Positions 15,086 through 23,810 of a stretch of DNA of 52,659 nucleotides are shown here, in pieces. The stretch covers positions 1-52,659 of the forward strand of contig CABUTS010000012.1 of the NCBI GenBank assembly GCA_902494515.1. Reading direction: 5' to 3'. The position numbers were made by a program, and so were the translations under genes. Under the pieces are notes generated by a model that made no database searches, was not told where the DNA came from, and saw nothing but the letters and a program-made list of their open reading frames with translations. This DNA is from an uncultured Muribaculaceae bacterium (GTDB lineage: Bacteria > Bacteroidota > Bacteroidia > Bacteroidales > Muribaculaceae). Within the stretch, counting starts at the first letter, position 1. The number at the start of each line of letters is the position of its first letter.

Positions 15086-18000
15086 ATGTTCACGCATCTC
15101 CACGTCCACTCCCAATATTCCGTCCTCGACGGCCAGGCCTCAATCGACGCGCTCGTCGACAAGGCGATGGCCGACGGCATGCCCGGCATGGCCCTCACCG
15201 ACCACGGCAACATGTTCGGCATCAAGGAATACTTCAACTACGCCAACAAAAAGAACGGCAAGATCCGCTCGGCCATCAAGGACGCCAAAAAGGCTGCCGA
15301 GGAGGCCCGTAAGGCCGACGACGAGGAAACCGCGCAGGCCAAACTCGCCGAGGCCGAGGCCCTCGAGAAGAAAATTTTCAAACCGATTTTCGGCTGCGAG
15401 GTTTATGTGGCCAAAGGTTCACTCCTCGACAAGTCCGACAAGACCGACAAGGGGCGCCATCTGATCCTGCTGGCAAAAAACGCCGTCGGATACCACAATC
15501 TCGCGAAAATCGTTTCAAAAGCCTGGACCGAGGGGCATTATTTCCACCCCAGAACCGACAAGGAGGATATCAAAGCTCATGCCGAAGGCATCATCTGCTG
15601 CTCGGCCTGCCTCGGCGGCGAGATTCCCAAGCTCATTCTTCAGGGCGACATCCAAGAGGCCGAGCGCCAGGTGCAGTGGTACCAGGAGGTGTTCGGCGAC
15701 GACTATTACCTTGAACTTCAGCGACATAAAGCAACCGTTCCCCGCGCCAACCACGAGACTTTCCCCCTACAGGAGAAGGTCAACGCCGAGCTTATCCGGA
15801 TGGGCAAGAAGTTCGGCATAAAGCTTGTGGCCACCAACGACACCCACTTCGTAAACGAGGGGGACGCCGAGGCCCACGAACGCCTGATCTGCGTGGCCAC
15901 CAACAAGAAGATTTCCGACGAGAACCGCATGCTCTACTCCAAGCAGGAGTGGCTCAAGACCACCGCCGAGATGCAGCAGGTCTTCGCCGACATACCCGAG
16001 GCCATCGAGAACACCCGGGAGGTGCTCGACAAGGTCGAATTCTACGATATCGACCACGCACCCATCATGCCTTTCTTCGAGATTCCCGCAGATTTCGGAA
16101 CCGAGGAGGAGTGGCGGCGCAAGTTCTCCGAGCAGGATCTCTTCAATGAGTTCACCCGCGACGAAAACGGCAACGTCGTAATGTCGCAGGAGGATGCCGA
16201 GAAGAAAATCGCCAAGCTCGGCGGCTACGACAAGCTGTACCGAATAAAGTTCGAGGCCGACTATCTGGCGAAACTCGCCTACGAAGGGGCCGAGCGCCGC
16301 TACGGCTCCCCGCTGTCCGACGAAATGCACGACCGCATAAAGTTCGAGCTGCACATCATGAAGACCATGGGTTTCCCGGGCTACTTCCTTATCGTCCAGG
16401 ATTTTATCAACCAGTCGCGCGAGAAGTTGGGTGTTTCGGTTGGTCCCGGCCGTGGTTCCGCCGCCGGTTCATGTGTGGCTTACTGCCTCGGCATCACCCA
16501 AATTGACCCAGTCCGCTACGACCTGCTGTTCGAACGTTTCCTGAACCCCGACCGCATCTCCCTGCCCGATATCGATGTCGACTTCGATGATGACGGTCGC
16601 GCGCGCGTTCTTAAATATGTAACTGAGAAATACGGCGCCGATAAGGTCGCCCATATCATCACCTACGGCACCATGGCCGCCAAGTCGGCCATCAAGGATG
16701 TGGCCCGCGTCGAGGGGCTCCCGATTCCCGAGAGCGACCGTCTGACAAAGCTCATCCCGCGCCACATGCCGGAGGTCAACGGCAAGGAGCTGAAACCCAC
16801 GCTCTCAAACTGTTACAAGTACGTTCCCGAGTTCCAGACGGAACTGCACAACCCCGACCCGATTGTCAACGAGACCCTGAAATACGCCGAGCAGCTCGAG
16901 GGGAATGTCCGCAACACCGGAGTGCACGCCTGCGGCGTCATCATCTGCCGCGACGCCATCTCCGACTGGGTGCCCGTGGCCACTGCCGACGATAAAATCG
17001 AGGGTAAGCTGCTCGTCACCCAGTACGAAGGGCGCGTAATTGAGGAGACCGGTCTGATCAAGATGGACTTCCTCGGGCTGAAGACCCTCTCCATCATCAT
17101 GGACGCCGTCAAGAACATCAAGCTCACACGCGGCATCGACATCGACATGGAGAAAATCCCCATCGACGACCCCAAGACCTACAAGCTCTACTGCGAGGGG
17201 CGCACCATCGGCACCTTCCAGTTCGAGTCGGCCGGCATGCAGAAGTATCTCCGTGAGCTTCAGCCCTCTGTCTTCGAGGACCTCATCGCCATGAACGCCC
17301 TCTACCGTCCCGGGCCTATGGACTACATCCCCGAGTTCATATCCCGAAAGCAGGGGCGCACCCCCATCACCTACGATATCCCGGTGATGGAGAAATACCT
17401 CAAGGACACCTACGGCATCACCGTATATCAGGAGCAGGTCATGCTCCTTTCGCGACTGTTGGCCAACTTCACCCGCGGCGAGAGCGACACCCTCCGCAAG
17501 GCAATGGGTAAGAAGCTCATCGACAAGATGAACCACCTCAAGGGGAAATTCCTCGAAGGAGGGCAGGCCAACGGCCACAAGCCCGAGGTGCTCGAAAAAA
17601 TCTGGGCTGACTGGGAGAAATTCGCTTCCTACGCCTTCAACAAGTCGCACGCAACCTGCTACTCATGGGTGGCCTTCCAGACCGCATATCTCAAGGCAAA
17701 CTACCCCGCCGAATACATGGCTGCGGTGCTCACCCGCAACCGCTCCGACATCGTCAAGCTCACCAACTTCATGGATGAGTGCAAGGCGATGAAGATTCCT
17801 GTCAAGGGCCCCGACGTCAACGAATCCTTCACCGAGTTCGGCGTGAACTCCGAAGGGGCAATCCGTTTCGGACTCTCGGCAATCAAGGGTGTCGGTGACA
17901 ATGTTGTCGAAGCTATCATCAAAGCCCGTCAGGAGGGTGGCAAGTTCGAGTCCCCCTACGACTTCGTGGAACGCGTTCCGGCCCGGATCATCAACCGCCG

Positions 18001-18877
18001 CGTATTCGACGCCCTGGTGCTCTCCGGCGCCTTCGACTGGTATCCAGACATCAAACGCGAGGACTATTTCGAGAAAAACAGCCGCGACGAGAGCTTCTCC
18101 GACATGCTGCTGCGCTACGGCATGCTCTTCCAGCAGGCCAAGGAATCACAGTTCAACTCCCTCTTCGGCGACATGGAGGAGATGAACACCGCCGGACGTC
18201 CGGAGGTTAAGGCGGCTGTCCCCTGGGTCGATGCCGTGCGTCTCGAGAAGGAACGCGAGCTCGTCGGGATGTACCTCTCGGCCCACCCCCTCGACCGCTA
18301 CTACATGGAGCTGAACTACGGCATGAAGACCGTCAAGGACTTCACCGAAGCCGCCCCCGAGGAGGGCCGCGAACTGACATTCGGCGGCATGGTCACGAAC
18401 TTCGTGGAGCGCCCCACCCGCACCGGCGGAAGTTTCGCAATCATCACCCTCGAGGACTATTCCGGCTCCACTGAAATACGTCTGTTCGGCCAGAAATACA
18501 TCGACTTCGCAAAATACGGCCGCGTCGGCACTCCCATAATGGTCACTGTACGCGCCGAGAGCCGCTTTAACAAACCGCCGGAGTTCACCGTAGTGAACAT
18601 CCGGCTGCTCAACGACGTCCGCGGACGGCTCATCACCGGCGTAACCATCTCCCTCCCCCGCGAAGCCATCACCTCCACCTTTACCAACATCCTCCGCGAC
18701 CGCTTCGAGGACACCGAAACCGACGCCGGCCGGGGCCACCTCACCTTCCGCATCTTCGACCCCGACGCCAACCGCTGGCTCCGCATGACCTCTTCCCATC
18801 GCATCCCCATGGACCGCAAGCTCGTAACCCTCCTCGACTCCGTCCCCGACATCGACTACCACTTCGAACTCCAGTAA
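15086..18877 (+). CDS. dnaE: DNA polymerase III alpha subunit
   Basis: Replicative polymerase, 1263 residues. I start it at ATG 15086 (MFTHLHVHSQYS), because the reading frame upstream only overlaps tsaB. Order: PHP domain (HLHVH at 4-8, then LTDHGNMFG); polymerase palm with GPGRGSAAGS and the acidic motif PDIDVDFDDDGR (about 494-505) holding two catalytic Asp; fingers; tandem helix-hairpin-helix near INRRVFDALVLSG; and an OB domain at about 1095-1180 (FGGMVTNFVERPTRTGGSFA). A roughly 40-residue Lys/Ala/Glu-rich helical insertion (about 55-95) splits the PHP domain, and the protein is about 100 residues longer than E. coli DnaE. Confidence 0.96.
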   Translation: MFTHLHVHSQYSVLDGQASIDALVDKAMADGMPGMALTDHGNMFGIKEYFNYANKKNGKIRSAIKDAKKAAEEARKADDEETAQAKLAEAEALEKKIFKPIFGCEVYVAKGSLLDKSDKTDKGRHLILLAKNAVGYHNLAKIVSKAWTEGHYFHPRTDKEDIKAHAEGIICCSACLGGEIPKLILQGDIQEAERQVQWYQEVFGDDYYLELQRHKATVPRANHETFPLQEKVNAELIRMGKKFGIKLVATNDTHFVNEGDAEAHERLICVATNKKISDENRMLYSKQEWLKTTAEMQQVFADIPEAIENTREVLDKVEFYDIDHAPIMPFFEIPADFGTEEEWRRKFSEQDLFNEFTRDENGNVVMSQEDAEKKIAKLGGYDKLYRIKFEADYLAKLAYEGAERRYGSPLSDEMHDRIKFELHIMKTMGFPGYFLIVQDFINQSREKLGVSVGPGRGSAAGSCVAYCLGITQIDPVRYDLLFERFLNPDRISLPDIDVDFDDDGRARVLKYVTEKYGADKVAHIITYGTMAAKSAIKDVARVEGLPIPESDRLTKLIPRHMPEVNGKELKPTLSNCYKYVPEFQTELHNPDPIVNETLKYAEQLEGNVRNTGVHACGVIICRDAISDWVPVATADDKIEGKLLVTQYEGRVIEETGLIKMDFLGLKTLSIIMDAVKNIKLTRGIDIDMEKIPIDDPKTYKLYCEGRTIGTFQFESAGMQKYLRELQPSVFEDLIAMNALYRPGPMDYIPEFISRKQGRTPITYDIPVMEKYLKDTYGITVYQEQVMLLSRLLANFTRGESDTLRKAMGKKLIDKMNHLKGKFLEGGQANGHKPEVLEKIWADWEKFASYAFNKSHATCYSWVAFQTAYLKANYPAEYMAAVLTRNRSDIVKLTNFMDECKAMKIPVKGPDVNESFTEFGVNSEGAIRFGLSAIKGVGDNVVEAIIKARQEGGKFESPYDFVERVPARIINRRVFDALVLSGAFDWYPDIKREDYFEKNSRDESFSDMLLRYGMLFQQAKESQFNSLFGDMEEMNTAGRPEVKAAVPWVDAVRLEKERELVGMYLSAHPLDRYYMELNYGMKTVKDFTEAAPEEGRELTFGGMVTNFVERPTRTGGSFAIITLEDYSGSTEIRLFGQKYIDFAKYGRVGTPIMVTVRAESRFNKPPEFTVVNIRLLNDVRGRLITGVTISLPREAITSTFTNILRDRFEDTETDAGRGHLTFRIFDPDANRWLRMTSSHRIPMDRKLVTLLDSVPDIDYHFELQ

Positions 18878-18960
18878 TCCCCCCTCCCCTCCCTGCCTCT
18901 CCCCTTCTCTCCCCTCCCTCCCTGCCTCTCCTCCTTCCCCCTCCCTCCCTGCCTCTCCTC
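18878..18960. repeat. Polypyrimidine tract with three degenerate repeats
   Basis: About 80 nt of C and T, broken only by single G residues, with CCTGCCTCTCC repeated about every 28 nt (CCTG at 18892, 18921 and 18948). It directly precedes a family-B T-rich element at 18961. Confidence 0.65.
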
Positions 18961-19049
18961 CGCTAAAATTTTTGTTTGTGCCCTGAGCTTTAGCGAAGGC
19001 CCCTCCGAGTTTCCCAACTCTTTTGTCACTGTTCAGGCCGCTTGTGGCC
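18961..19049. repeat. Adjacent family-B and family-A palindromic repeats
   Basis: CGCTAAA (18961-18967) and TTTAGCG (18989-18995) bracket a T-rich block. Then TTTTGTCACTGTTC (19021-19034) leads into the hairpin GGCCG-CTTG-TGGCC (19036-19049). The second part belongs to the family also seen at 19442, 20844 and 38875. Confidence 0.7.
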
Positions 19050-19087
19050 GCCTATCAAGATTTTTAACCCTCTAATTTATACAACCC

Positions 19088-19405
19088 ATGACTTTTACTG
19101 ACGAAAACATTCAGGAGATTATCGCCTCCGGAAAACCCGTTGTCGTAGACTGCTGGGCAACCTGGTGCGGCCCCTGCCGCGCAATGGCCCCCGTCGTCGA
19201 CGAACTCGCCCAGAAATACGACGGTCAGGTCGTTATCGGAAAATACAACGTCGATGAAGAAGGCGACCTCGCCACCGACTACCGCGTAATGTCGCTCCCC
19301 ACCGTCCTCTTCTTCAAGAACGGCAAAGCAACAGACCTCCGCCTCACCGGCTCCCAGACCCGCACGACCCTCGAAGCCAAAATCGCCGAGCTCCTCGCCC
19401 TCTGA
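19088..19405 (+). CDS. trxA: Thioredoxin
   Basis: A 105-residue cytoplasmic disulfide reductant with the active site WCGPC (26-30) and the cis-proline segment SLPTVLFF. Length and motif are those of a canonical Trx. It stands between repeat elements, with a good terminator behind it at 19480-19522, so it is probably monocistronic. Confidence 0.95.
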   Translation: MTFTDENIQEIIASGKPVVVDCWATWCGPCRAMAPVVDELAQKYDGQVVIGKYNVDEEGDLATDYRVMSLPTVLFFKNGKATDLRLTGSQTRTTLEAKIAELLAL

Positions 19406-19441
19406 TCCCCCTCCGGACCGTATTCAGCGGAATTTCCCCAC

Positions 19442-19474
19442 TTTTTTGTCACTGCGCCGGCAGCTTGCTGCCGG
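19442..19474. repeat. Family-A palindromic repeat after trxA
   Basis: TTTTTTGTCACTG (19442-19454) is followed by a perfect 7-bp hairpin CCGGCAG-CTTG-CTGCCGG (19457-19474). The loop and leader match the copies at 19021, 20844 and 38875, while the stem sequence is different. Confidence 0.75.
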
Positions 19475-19479
19475 AAATT

Positions 19480-19522
19480 GCCGCGGGGCGTGCTTTCCCA
19501 AAAGCCGCCCGCGGCTTTTTTT
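19480..19522 (+). terminator. Intrinsic terminator after trxA
   Basis: GCCGCGGG (19480-19487) pairs with CCCGCGGC (19508-19515) and is followed directly by seven T. Confidence 0.8.
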
Positions 19523-19577
19523 CCCTCATTTTAGAATAATTTGCGTTCTCAACCGCCGATTTATGCAGGATTTTTCG

Positions 19578-19585
19578 TAATTTTG
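19578..19585 (+). promoter_or_regulatory. -7 box of pyrE
   Basis: TAATTTTG matches TAnnTTTG and lies 27 nt before the pyrE ATG. The -33 region is not a clear match. Confidence 0.45.
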
Positions 19586-19612
19586 CAAAACAATCACCAT
19601 AACTTCACCTTC

Positions 19613-20260
19613 ATGAATAAACTTGAGTTCCTTTTGGCAGAGAAACTGCTCAAAATCAGTGCTATAAAGCTTCAGCCCGAGATGCCCTTCACCTGGGCCT
19701 CCGGTTGGAACTCCCCGATCTATACCGACAACCGAAAAACCCTCTCCTACCCCGAAATCCGCACCTTCATCAAGACGGAAATCTGCCGCCTGATTATGGA
19801 GAACTTCGGCATGCCCGAAGTAATCGCCGGCGTCGCCACCGGTGCCATCGCCCAGGGAGCGCTCGTTGCCGACATGCTCGGCGTCCCCTACGTCTACGTC
19901 CGTTCGGCACCCAAAGACCACGGTCTGGAAAACCTCATCGAAGGCAACATCAACCCCGGCCAGGAAGTCATCATCATCGAAGACCTCATCTCCACCGGCA
20001 AAAGCTCCCTCAAAGCCGCTGAAGCCATCCGCATGGCCGGCGGTCAGGTTATGGGCATGGTAGCCATGTTCACCTACGGCTTCCCCATCGCCGAACAGGC
20101 CTTCAAAGACGCCCACATCAAACTGATGACCCTCTCCAACTACCAGGCAATGCTCGAAGTAGCCCTCAAAACCGGCTTCATCGCCGACAAAGACATCACC
20201 ACCCTCCAGCAGTGGCGCCAGGACCCCGAAAACTGGGTCCCCACCCCCACCGTTGAGTAA
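19613..20260 (+). CDS. pyrE: Orotate phosphoribosyltransferase
   Basis: Converts orotate and PRPP to OMP in pyrimidine synthesis. The 215-residue protein has the PRPP-binding motif VIIIEDLISTGKSS (119-132) and the orotate-side SGWNSPIYTDNRK region near 30-42. I chose ATG 19613 (MNKLEFLLAEKLL) because it follows the promoter box; an in-frame codon 24 residues upstream lies before the box. The next gene begins 10 nt after the stop. Confidence 0.94.
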   Translation: MNKLEFLLAEKLLKISAIKLQPEMPFTWASGWNSPIYTDNRKTLSYPEIRTFIKTEICRLIMENFGMPEVIAGVATGAIAQGALVADMLGVPYVYVRSAPKDHGLENLIEGNINPGQEVIIIEDLISTGKSSLKAAEAIRMAGGQVMGMVAMFTYGFPIAEQAFKDAHIKLMTLSNYQAMLEVALKTGFIADKDITTLQQWRQDPENWVPTPTVE

Positions 20261-20270
20261 CCCCGATTCA

Positions 20271-20687
20271 ATGGCAACATACAAAAGCAAACCCGCGAAA
20301 ATCGACCGCCCTGCTCAGGAAATCTTCGCCCGTTTCAGCGACATGAGCCGCCTGCAGGAAACCCTCGACAAGCTCCCCGCAGACCAGCGCGACAAAATCG
20401 GTCAGGTGGAATTCACCCAGGATTCCATCCGCATCACAACATCTCAGGTCGGCGACATCCTCTTCAAAGTCAAGGAGAAAGTCGAGCCCACCAAAATCGT
20501 GTTCGGCACCGAATCCTCCCCCGTCCCCCTGACCATGGAAGTCGACATCAAGCCCCTGACCGACACCACCAGCGAAGTCGAAACCGTAATCGACGTGGAG
20601 ATTCCCGCCATCGTCCGCCCCATCATCGGCCCGCAGCTCCAGAAAGCCGCCGACAAATTCGGCGAACTCATCTCCGGCCTCTCCTGA
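20271..20687 (+). CDS. SRPBCC (START-like) domain protein
   Basis: A 138-residue protein beginning MATYKSKPAKIDRPAQEIFARFSD, typical of polyketide-cyclase/START-like folds in which the first strand ends in a PAxxIF motif. No catalytic residues are apparent; such proteins usually bind a small lipid-like or aromatic ligand. An in-frame start at 20253 would overlap the pyrE stop; I prefer 20271 because conserved sequence begins there. It is probably cotranscribed with pyrE. Confidence 0.75.
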   Translation: MATYKSKPAKIDRPAQEIFARFSDMSRLQETLDKLPADQRDKIGQVEFTQDSIRITTSQVGDILFKVKEKVEPTKIVFGTESSPVPLTMEVDIKPLTDTTSEVETVIDVEIPAIVRPIIGPQLQKAADKFGELISGLS

Positions 20688-20892
20688 AGGCGCGGCCCCG
20701 AGCCCGAAAAGCACCCGAGCCCCGAGCCCAAAAAGCCCTGCGCTCCCCATCGGCCCCGCGCCCTAAAGCCCAGAGCCTGAAAAGTCCCTGCGCCTAAAAA
20801 ATCCGGCGCCTGAAAAGCCCAGCCCGCCTCTGGTTTCGCCCTCTTTTTTGTCACTGTTCCGGAAGCTTGCTTCCGCGTTTCTCCTCTCCTGA
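20688..20892. repeat. Gene-free low-complexity DNA with a family-A palindrome
   Basis: From 20700 to 20825 the sequence repeats degenerate GCCTGAAAAG/GAGCCC words. TTTTTTGTCACTGTTC (20844-20859) then leads into the hairpin CGGAAG-CTTG-CTTCCG (20860-20875), 18 nt before the next start codon. Confidence 0.65.
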
Positions 20893-21393
20893 ATGAAAAA
20901 AGCCCTCTACCTCGCGGCGATTCTCCTTCTCGCAGCCCTCGCCGGCTGCGAGAAGGTCGATTTCGACCGCATCCCCCCCGCCAACGTCCGCCTGAGCTTC
21001 GATACCCAGGCCGAATGGATCCGCTACGGCACCCCCGGTGCCCTCGACCACAAAAACTTCATCCTCGACGGCAACCTCCGCGAGCCCTCCGACTACCCCT
21101 GGACAGCCCTGACCTACACCGGCTTCGGCGGAATCCTCCTCGTCGGTGACATCTCCGGAGCCCCGTACGCCTACGACCTCGCTTGCCCCGTGGAGGTCAA
21201 ACGCGACGTCCGTATCCGCATCGACGAAGAAACCAACGAAGCCTACTGCCCCGTCTGCGGCTCCCGCTATGCCGTCTACACCAACTACGGCGCCCCACTT
21301 TCCGGCGAAGCCAAAAAACTCCGCCGCGGTCTCAGACGTTTTAATGTCGGACCAGGCCTGAACGGCGAATTCATGGTCGTCACACGTTTATAA
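20893..21393 (+). CDS. Rieske-like lipoprotein lacking the histidine ligands
   Basis: A 166-residue lipoprotein: signal with lipobox LAGC, Cys19. The fold signature resembles Rieske [2Fe-2S] domains: CPVE at 97-100 and CPVCGSRYAVYTNYGAPLSG from 118. The Rieske pattern requires CxH and CxxH; here both His positions are replaced (Val99, Cys121), leaving Cys97, Cys118 and Cys121. It therefore cannot hold a normal Rieske cluster and may bind zinc or no metal. The function is unknown. It precedes the helicase gene by 27 nt. Confidence 0.7.
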   Translation: MKKALYLAAILLLAALAGCEKVDFDRIPPANVRLSFDTQAEWIRYGTPGALDHKNFILDGNLREPSDYPWTALTYTGFGGILLVGDISGAPYAYDLACPVEVKRDVRIRIDEETNEAYCPVCGSRYAVYTNYGAPLSGEAKKLRRGLRRFNVGPGLNGEFMVVTRL

Positions 21394-21420
21394 CCTTTTC
21401 CCCTGGCCGCAAGAAATCTT

Positions 21421-22737
21421 ATGGAAACATCAACTATCATCGAGCGGCTCAGAGAGCGCCATAACATCCGGAATCTCAACGAAATGCAACAGGCGATGGC
21501 CGCTACCGGCGCCACCCGCCTGATTCTGTTGTCACCCACCGGCTCCGGCAAAACCGCCGCCTTCGCCATCCGTCTGCTCCGCGCCCTCGGACCCGCCGAC
21601 GGCAAGGTCCGAGCCGTGGTGATCGCCCCCTCGCGCGAGCTCGTAATCCAGATTGCCGACGTCCTCCGTCCCGTGGCCCAGGGCCTCAAGACCGTAGCCT
21701 TCTACGGCGGCCACAAAATGGAGGATGAGGTCAACTCCCTATCCGTAACCCCCGACATCATCGTCGCCACCCCAGGCCGTCTGCTCGACCATCTCCGCCG
21801 CAACACACTGACCGTCAGCGACGTCCGGGCTCTCGTCCTCGACGAATACGACAAATCCCTCGAACTCGGCTTCTACGACGAAATGAAACGCATTGTACGC
21901 CGCATGACCTCCCTGAAGCTCGAGATCCTCACCTCCGCCACCCCTCTCGCGCAGCTTCCCGACTTCCTCGGCGAAAAACCCTGGGACACCTTCAACTTCA
22001 CCCCCTCGGCCAAAGCCGCCGACTCGAAGGTGCAGTTCGTGAAAGTCGACTCCCCGCTGCGCGACAAGCTCCAGACCCTCGGCGACCTGCTCCGGTCGCT
22101 CGACAACGGACGCGCCATCATCTTCGTCAACCACCGCGAAAGCGCCGAACGCGTTTATGACAGCCTCCGCGCCGAAGGATTCCCCGCAGGCCTCTACCAC
22201 GGCGGCCTCGAGCAGCGCGAGCGCAAACTCGCCATCGACCTGTTCAACAACGGCACGACCCCGATTCTGGTCTCCACCGACCTCGGCTCCCGCGGCCTCG
22301 ACATCGACGACGTAAACTACATCATCCACTACCATCTCCCCGTCTCCCCCGAATCCTGGACCCACCGCAACGGCCGAACCGCCCGCATGGGCGCCTCCGG
22401 AACCGTCTATTCAATCATCTCCGACGGCGAAACAATCCCCGAATATGTCAGCTGGGACCGCGAACTGACCCCGAAAGCGGTCAGCGACAACCCCATCCGC
22501 ACCGACCTCGCCACCATCTACATCAACGCCGGGAAAAAGGAGAAAATCTCGCGCGGCGACATCGCCGGCTACTTCATGAAAGTCGGCGGACTGCGCCCCG
22601 ATCAGGTCGGCAAAATCACCCTCGACGACCACTCCGCGCTCGTCGCCGTCCCCGCCGCCCTTGTTCCGGACCTTCTCCCTCGCCTCGCCCCCAACAAGCT
22701 GAAGAACACCCGCGTCCGCCTCTCCCTCATCAAATAA
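21421..22737 (+). CDS. DEAD-box-type RNA helicase
   Basis: ATP-dependent RNA helicase of 438 residues: Q motif around Gln23, motif I SPTGSGKT (38-45), Ia APSREL (69-74), Ib TPGR (117-120), motif II DEYD (141-144) in place of DEAD, motif III SAT (172-174), and motifs V-VI STDLGSRGLDI and HRNGRTARMG. There is no long basic C-terminal tail. Likely roles are ribosome assembly or mRNA decay; I cannot choose between paralogues. It ends 23 nt before a very long hairpin. Confidence 0.9.
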   Translation: METSTIIERLRERHNIRNLNEMQQAMAATGATRLILLSPTGSGKTAAFAIRLLRALGPADGKVRAVVIAPSRELVIQIADVLRPVAQGLKTVAFYGGHKMEDEVNSLSVTPDIIVATPGRLLDHLRRNTLTVSDVRALVLDEYDKSLELGFYDEMKRIVRRMTSLKLEILTSATPLAQLPDFLGEKPWDTFNFTPSAKAADSKVQFVKVDSPLRDKLQTLGDLLRSLDNGRAIIFVNHRESAERVYDSLRAEGFPAGLYHGGLEQRERKLAIDLFNNGTTPILVSTDLGSRGLDIDDVNYIIHYHLPVSPESWTHRNGRTARMGASGTVYSIISDGETIPEYVSWDRELTPKAVSDNPIRTDLATIYINAGKKEKISRGDIAGYFMKVGGLRPDQVGKITLDDHSALVAVPAALVPDLLPRLAPNKLKNTRVRLSLIK

Positions 22738-22760
22738 CTCTCGACCCTCGACTCTCGACT

Positions 22761-22818
22761 CTCACATAACGCATCAAGGCGCCCGAAAAATTTCGGGCGC
22801 CTTGATGTGTTATGTGAG
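22761..22818. terminator. 28-bp near-perfect hairpin between convergent genes
   Basis: 22761-22788 pairs with 22791-22818 over 28 positions, with a single G-T wobble and only AA between the arms. It contains the core GGCGCCCGAAA. It lies between the helicase gene (+) and the ompH-like gene (-), so it is most simply a bidirectional terminator, though without a T run. It reaches to within 10 nt of the ompH-like stop codon. Confidence 0.7.
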
Positions 22819-22827
22819 AAGGAAAGT

Positions 22828-23475
22828 TTATTTCTTGGCGTCAGCCTTCTCGTCCTTGGGCTCTTCCTTCTTGGCCGCGGACTTCTTGTAGCGGGCGTTC
22901 AGACCTTCAATTACATCCTTGGTGATGTCAAGGGCGGGATTGAAATACTGGCCGGGGGAATAAAGCAGGATAGCATCGTAGTGCTTATCCTTATTATATG
23001 CCACAAGGAAGGAGTTAATGGAATCCAGAAATTCGTCCTGCTGGCGCAGGGCCTCCTGCTGGGCGCGAGCCTGAAGACCGCCGAGATAGTTTTCGGCTGC
23101 CTGCTGCTTCTTGTTGAGCTCGGCCATATCGGCGTTATAGGAAGCCTCGCTGAGGTAACCGTTGGACTGCACCTTCTGCTGGATGTTGGCGGCCAGACGC
23201 TGAAGTTCGCCCTGACGGCTCTGCATCGCGTTCTCCAGTTCGCGGGTTGCGCGCAGGTTTGTTTCGTTATAAGTCTTTACAAGGTCGTAGTTTGCCATCA
23301 CGGAATCCATGTTGTAGTAGCGGATATTGGTGGTGGGAGCGAAGCTGTCACCCTGCGACACTGCGGCCTTGGGAGTTTCCTTTTTAGCTTCTTCTTTGTT
23401 CTCCTCGTTCGAGGAACAGCTCTCAAACGAGAGGGCTACTGCCAATATCGCAGCAGCTAAAGCAAGTTTTTTCAT
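22828..23475 (-). CDS. OmpH/Skp-like periplasmic chaperone lipoprotein
   Basis: The 215-residue protein has a lipoprotein signal with likely Cys20 (SFESC). A charged spacer is followed by a short strand (NIRYYNMDSVMANYDLVK), a long coiled coil at about 70-150, and YDAILLYSPGQYFNPALDIT near 165-185, which matches the OmpH/Skp body. It ends in a Lys/Glu-rich tail. Skp-like proteins hold unfolded outer-membrane proteins in the periplasm. It begins 7 nt after the small membrane protein gene. Confidence 0.85.
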   Translation of the reverse strand: MKKLALAAAILAVALSFESCSSNEENKEEAKKETPKAAVSQGDSFAPTTNIRYYNMDSVMANYDLVKTYNETNLRATRELENAMQSRQGELQRLAANIQQKVQSNGYLSEASYNADMAELNKKQQAAENYLGGLQARAQQEALRQQDEFLDSINSFLVAYNKDKHYDAILLYSPGQYFNPALDITKDVIEGLNARYKKSAAKKEEPKDEKADAKK

Positions 23476-23482
23476 CGGTTGC

Positions 23483-23665
23483 TCAGGTATTATTTTTTTG
23501 TTTATTTTTCAGTTCAAGGGCCCGGCGTCGCAGACGCGGCAGGTCATGGGCATGACCCGGCCGAAACGGACCGCGGTTAAAGAATATCTGCTTCACGGCT
23601 ATCAGCCCGATGGCTATAAGAAGCAGCAAAAAAGCCAAAAAAAGCGTGGCATACAATGCGTTCAT
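23483..23665 (-). CDS. Small single-span membrane protein
   Basis: About 60 residues, starting MNALYATLF: one transmembrane helix (about 3-24), then a basic cytoplasmic tail with FRPGHAHDLPRLRRRAL. Similar short proteins with a one-helix start and an HxxD-L-RKR tail occur in Bacteroidota, without known function. An in-frame extension of 33 residues upstream is unlikely because it would begin above the promoter box at about 23691. It is cotranscribed with the ompH-like gene. Confidence 0.6.
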   Translation of the reverse strand: MNALYATLFLAFLLLLIAIGLIAVKQIFFNRGPFRPGHAHDLPRLRRRALELKNKQKNNT

Positions 23666-23690
23666 ACTCCTGTCGACTGATTTTCTCCGC

Positions 23691-23698
23691 AAATATAA
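23691..23698 (-). promoter_or_regulatory. -7 box for the small membrane protein / ompH-like operon
   Basis: TATATTTG on the minus strand, followed by CGG, lies about 25 nt upstream of the small protein's ATG and matches TAnnTTTG. The upstream -33 element is weak. Confidence 0.5.
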
Positions 23699-23810
23699 GA
23701 AAGTTATACGAATTTTTTGTGAGTTTTCATTTTTATTTTGTAACTTAGCCGTATCAAAACTCAAATTTTAACAGAATTTTTAAATCCCAAAGATATTTTA
23801 AACGTTTATT

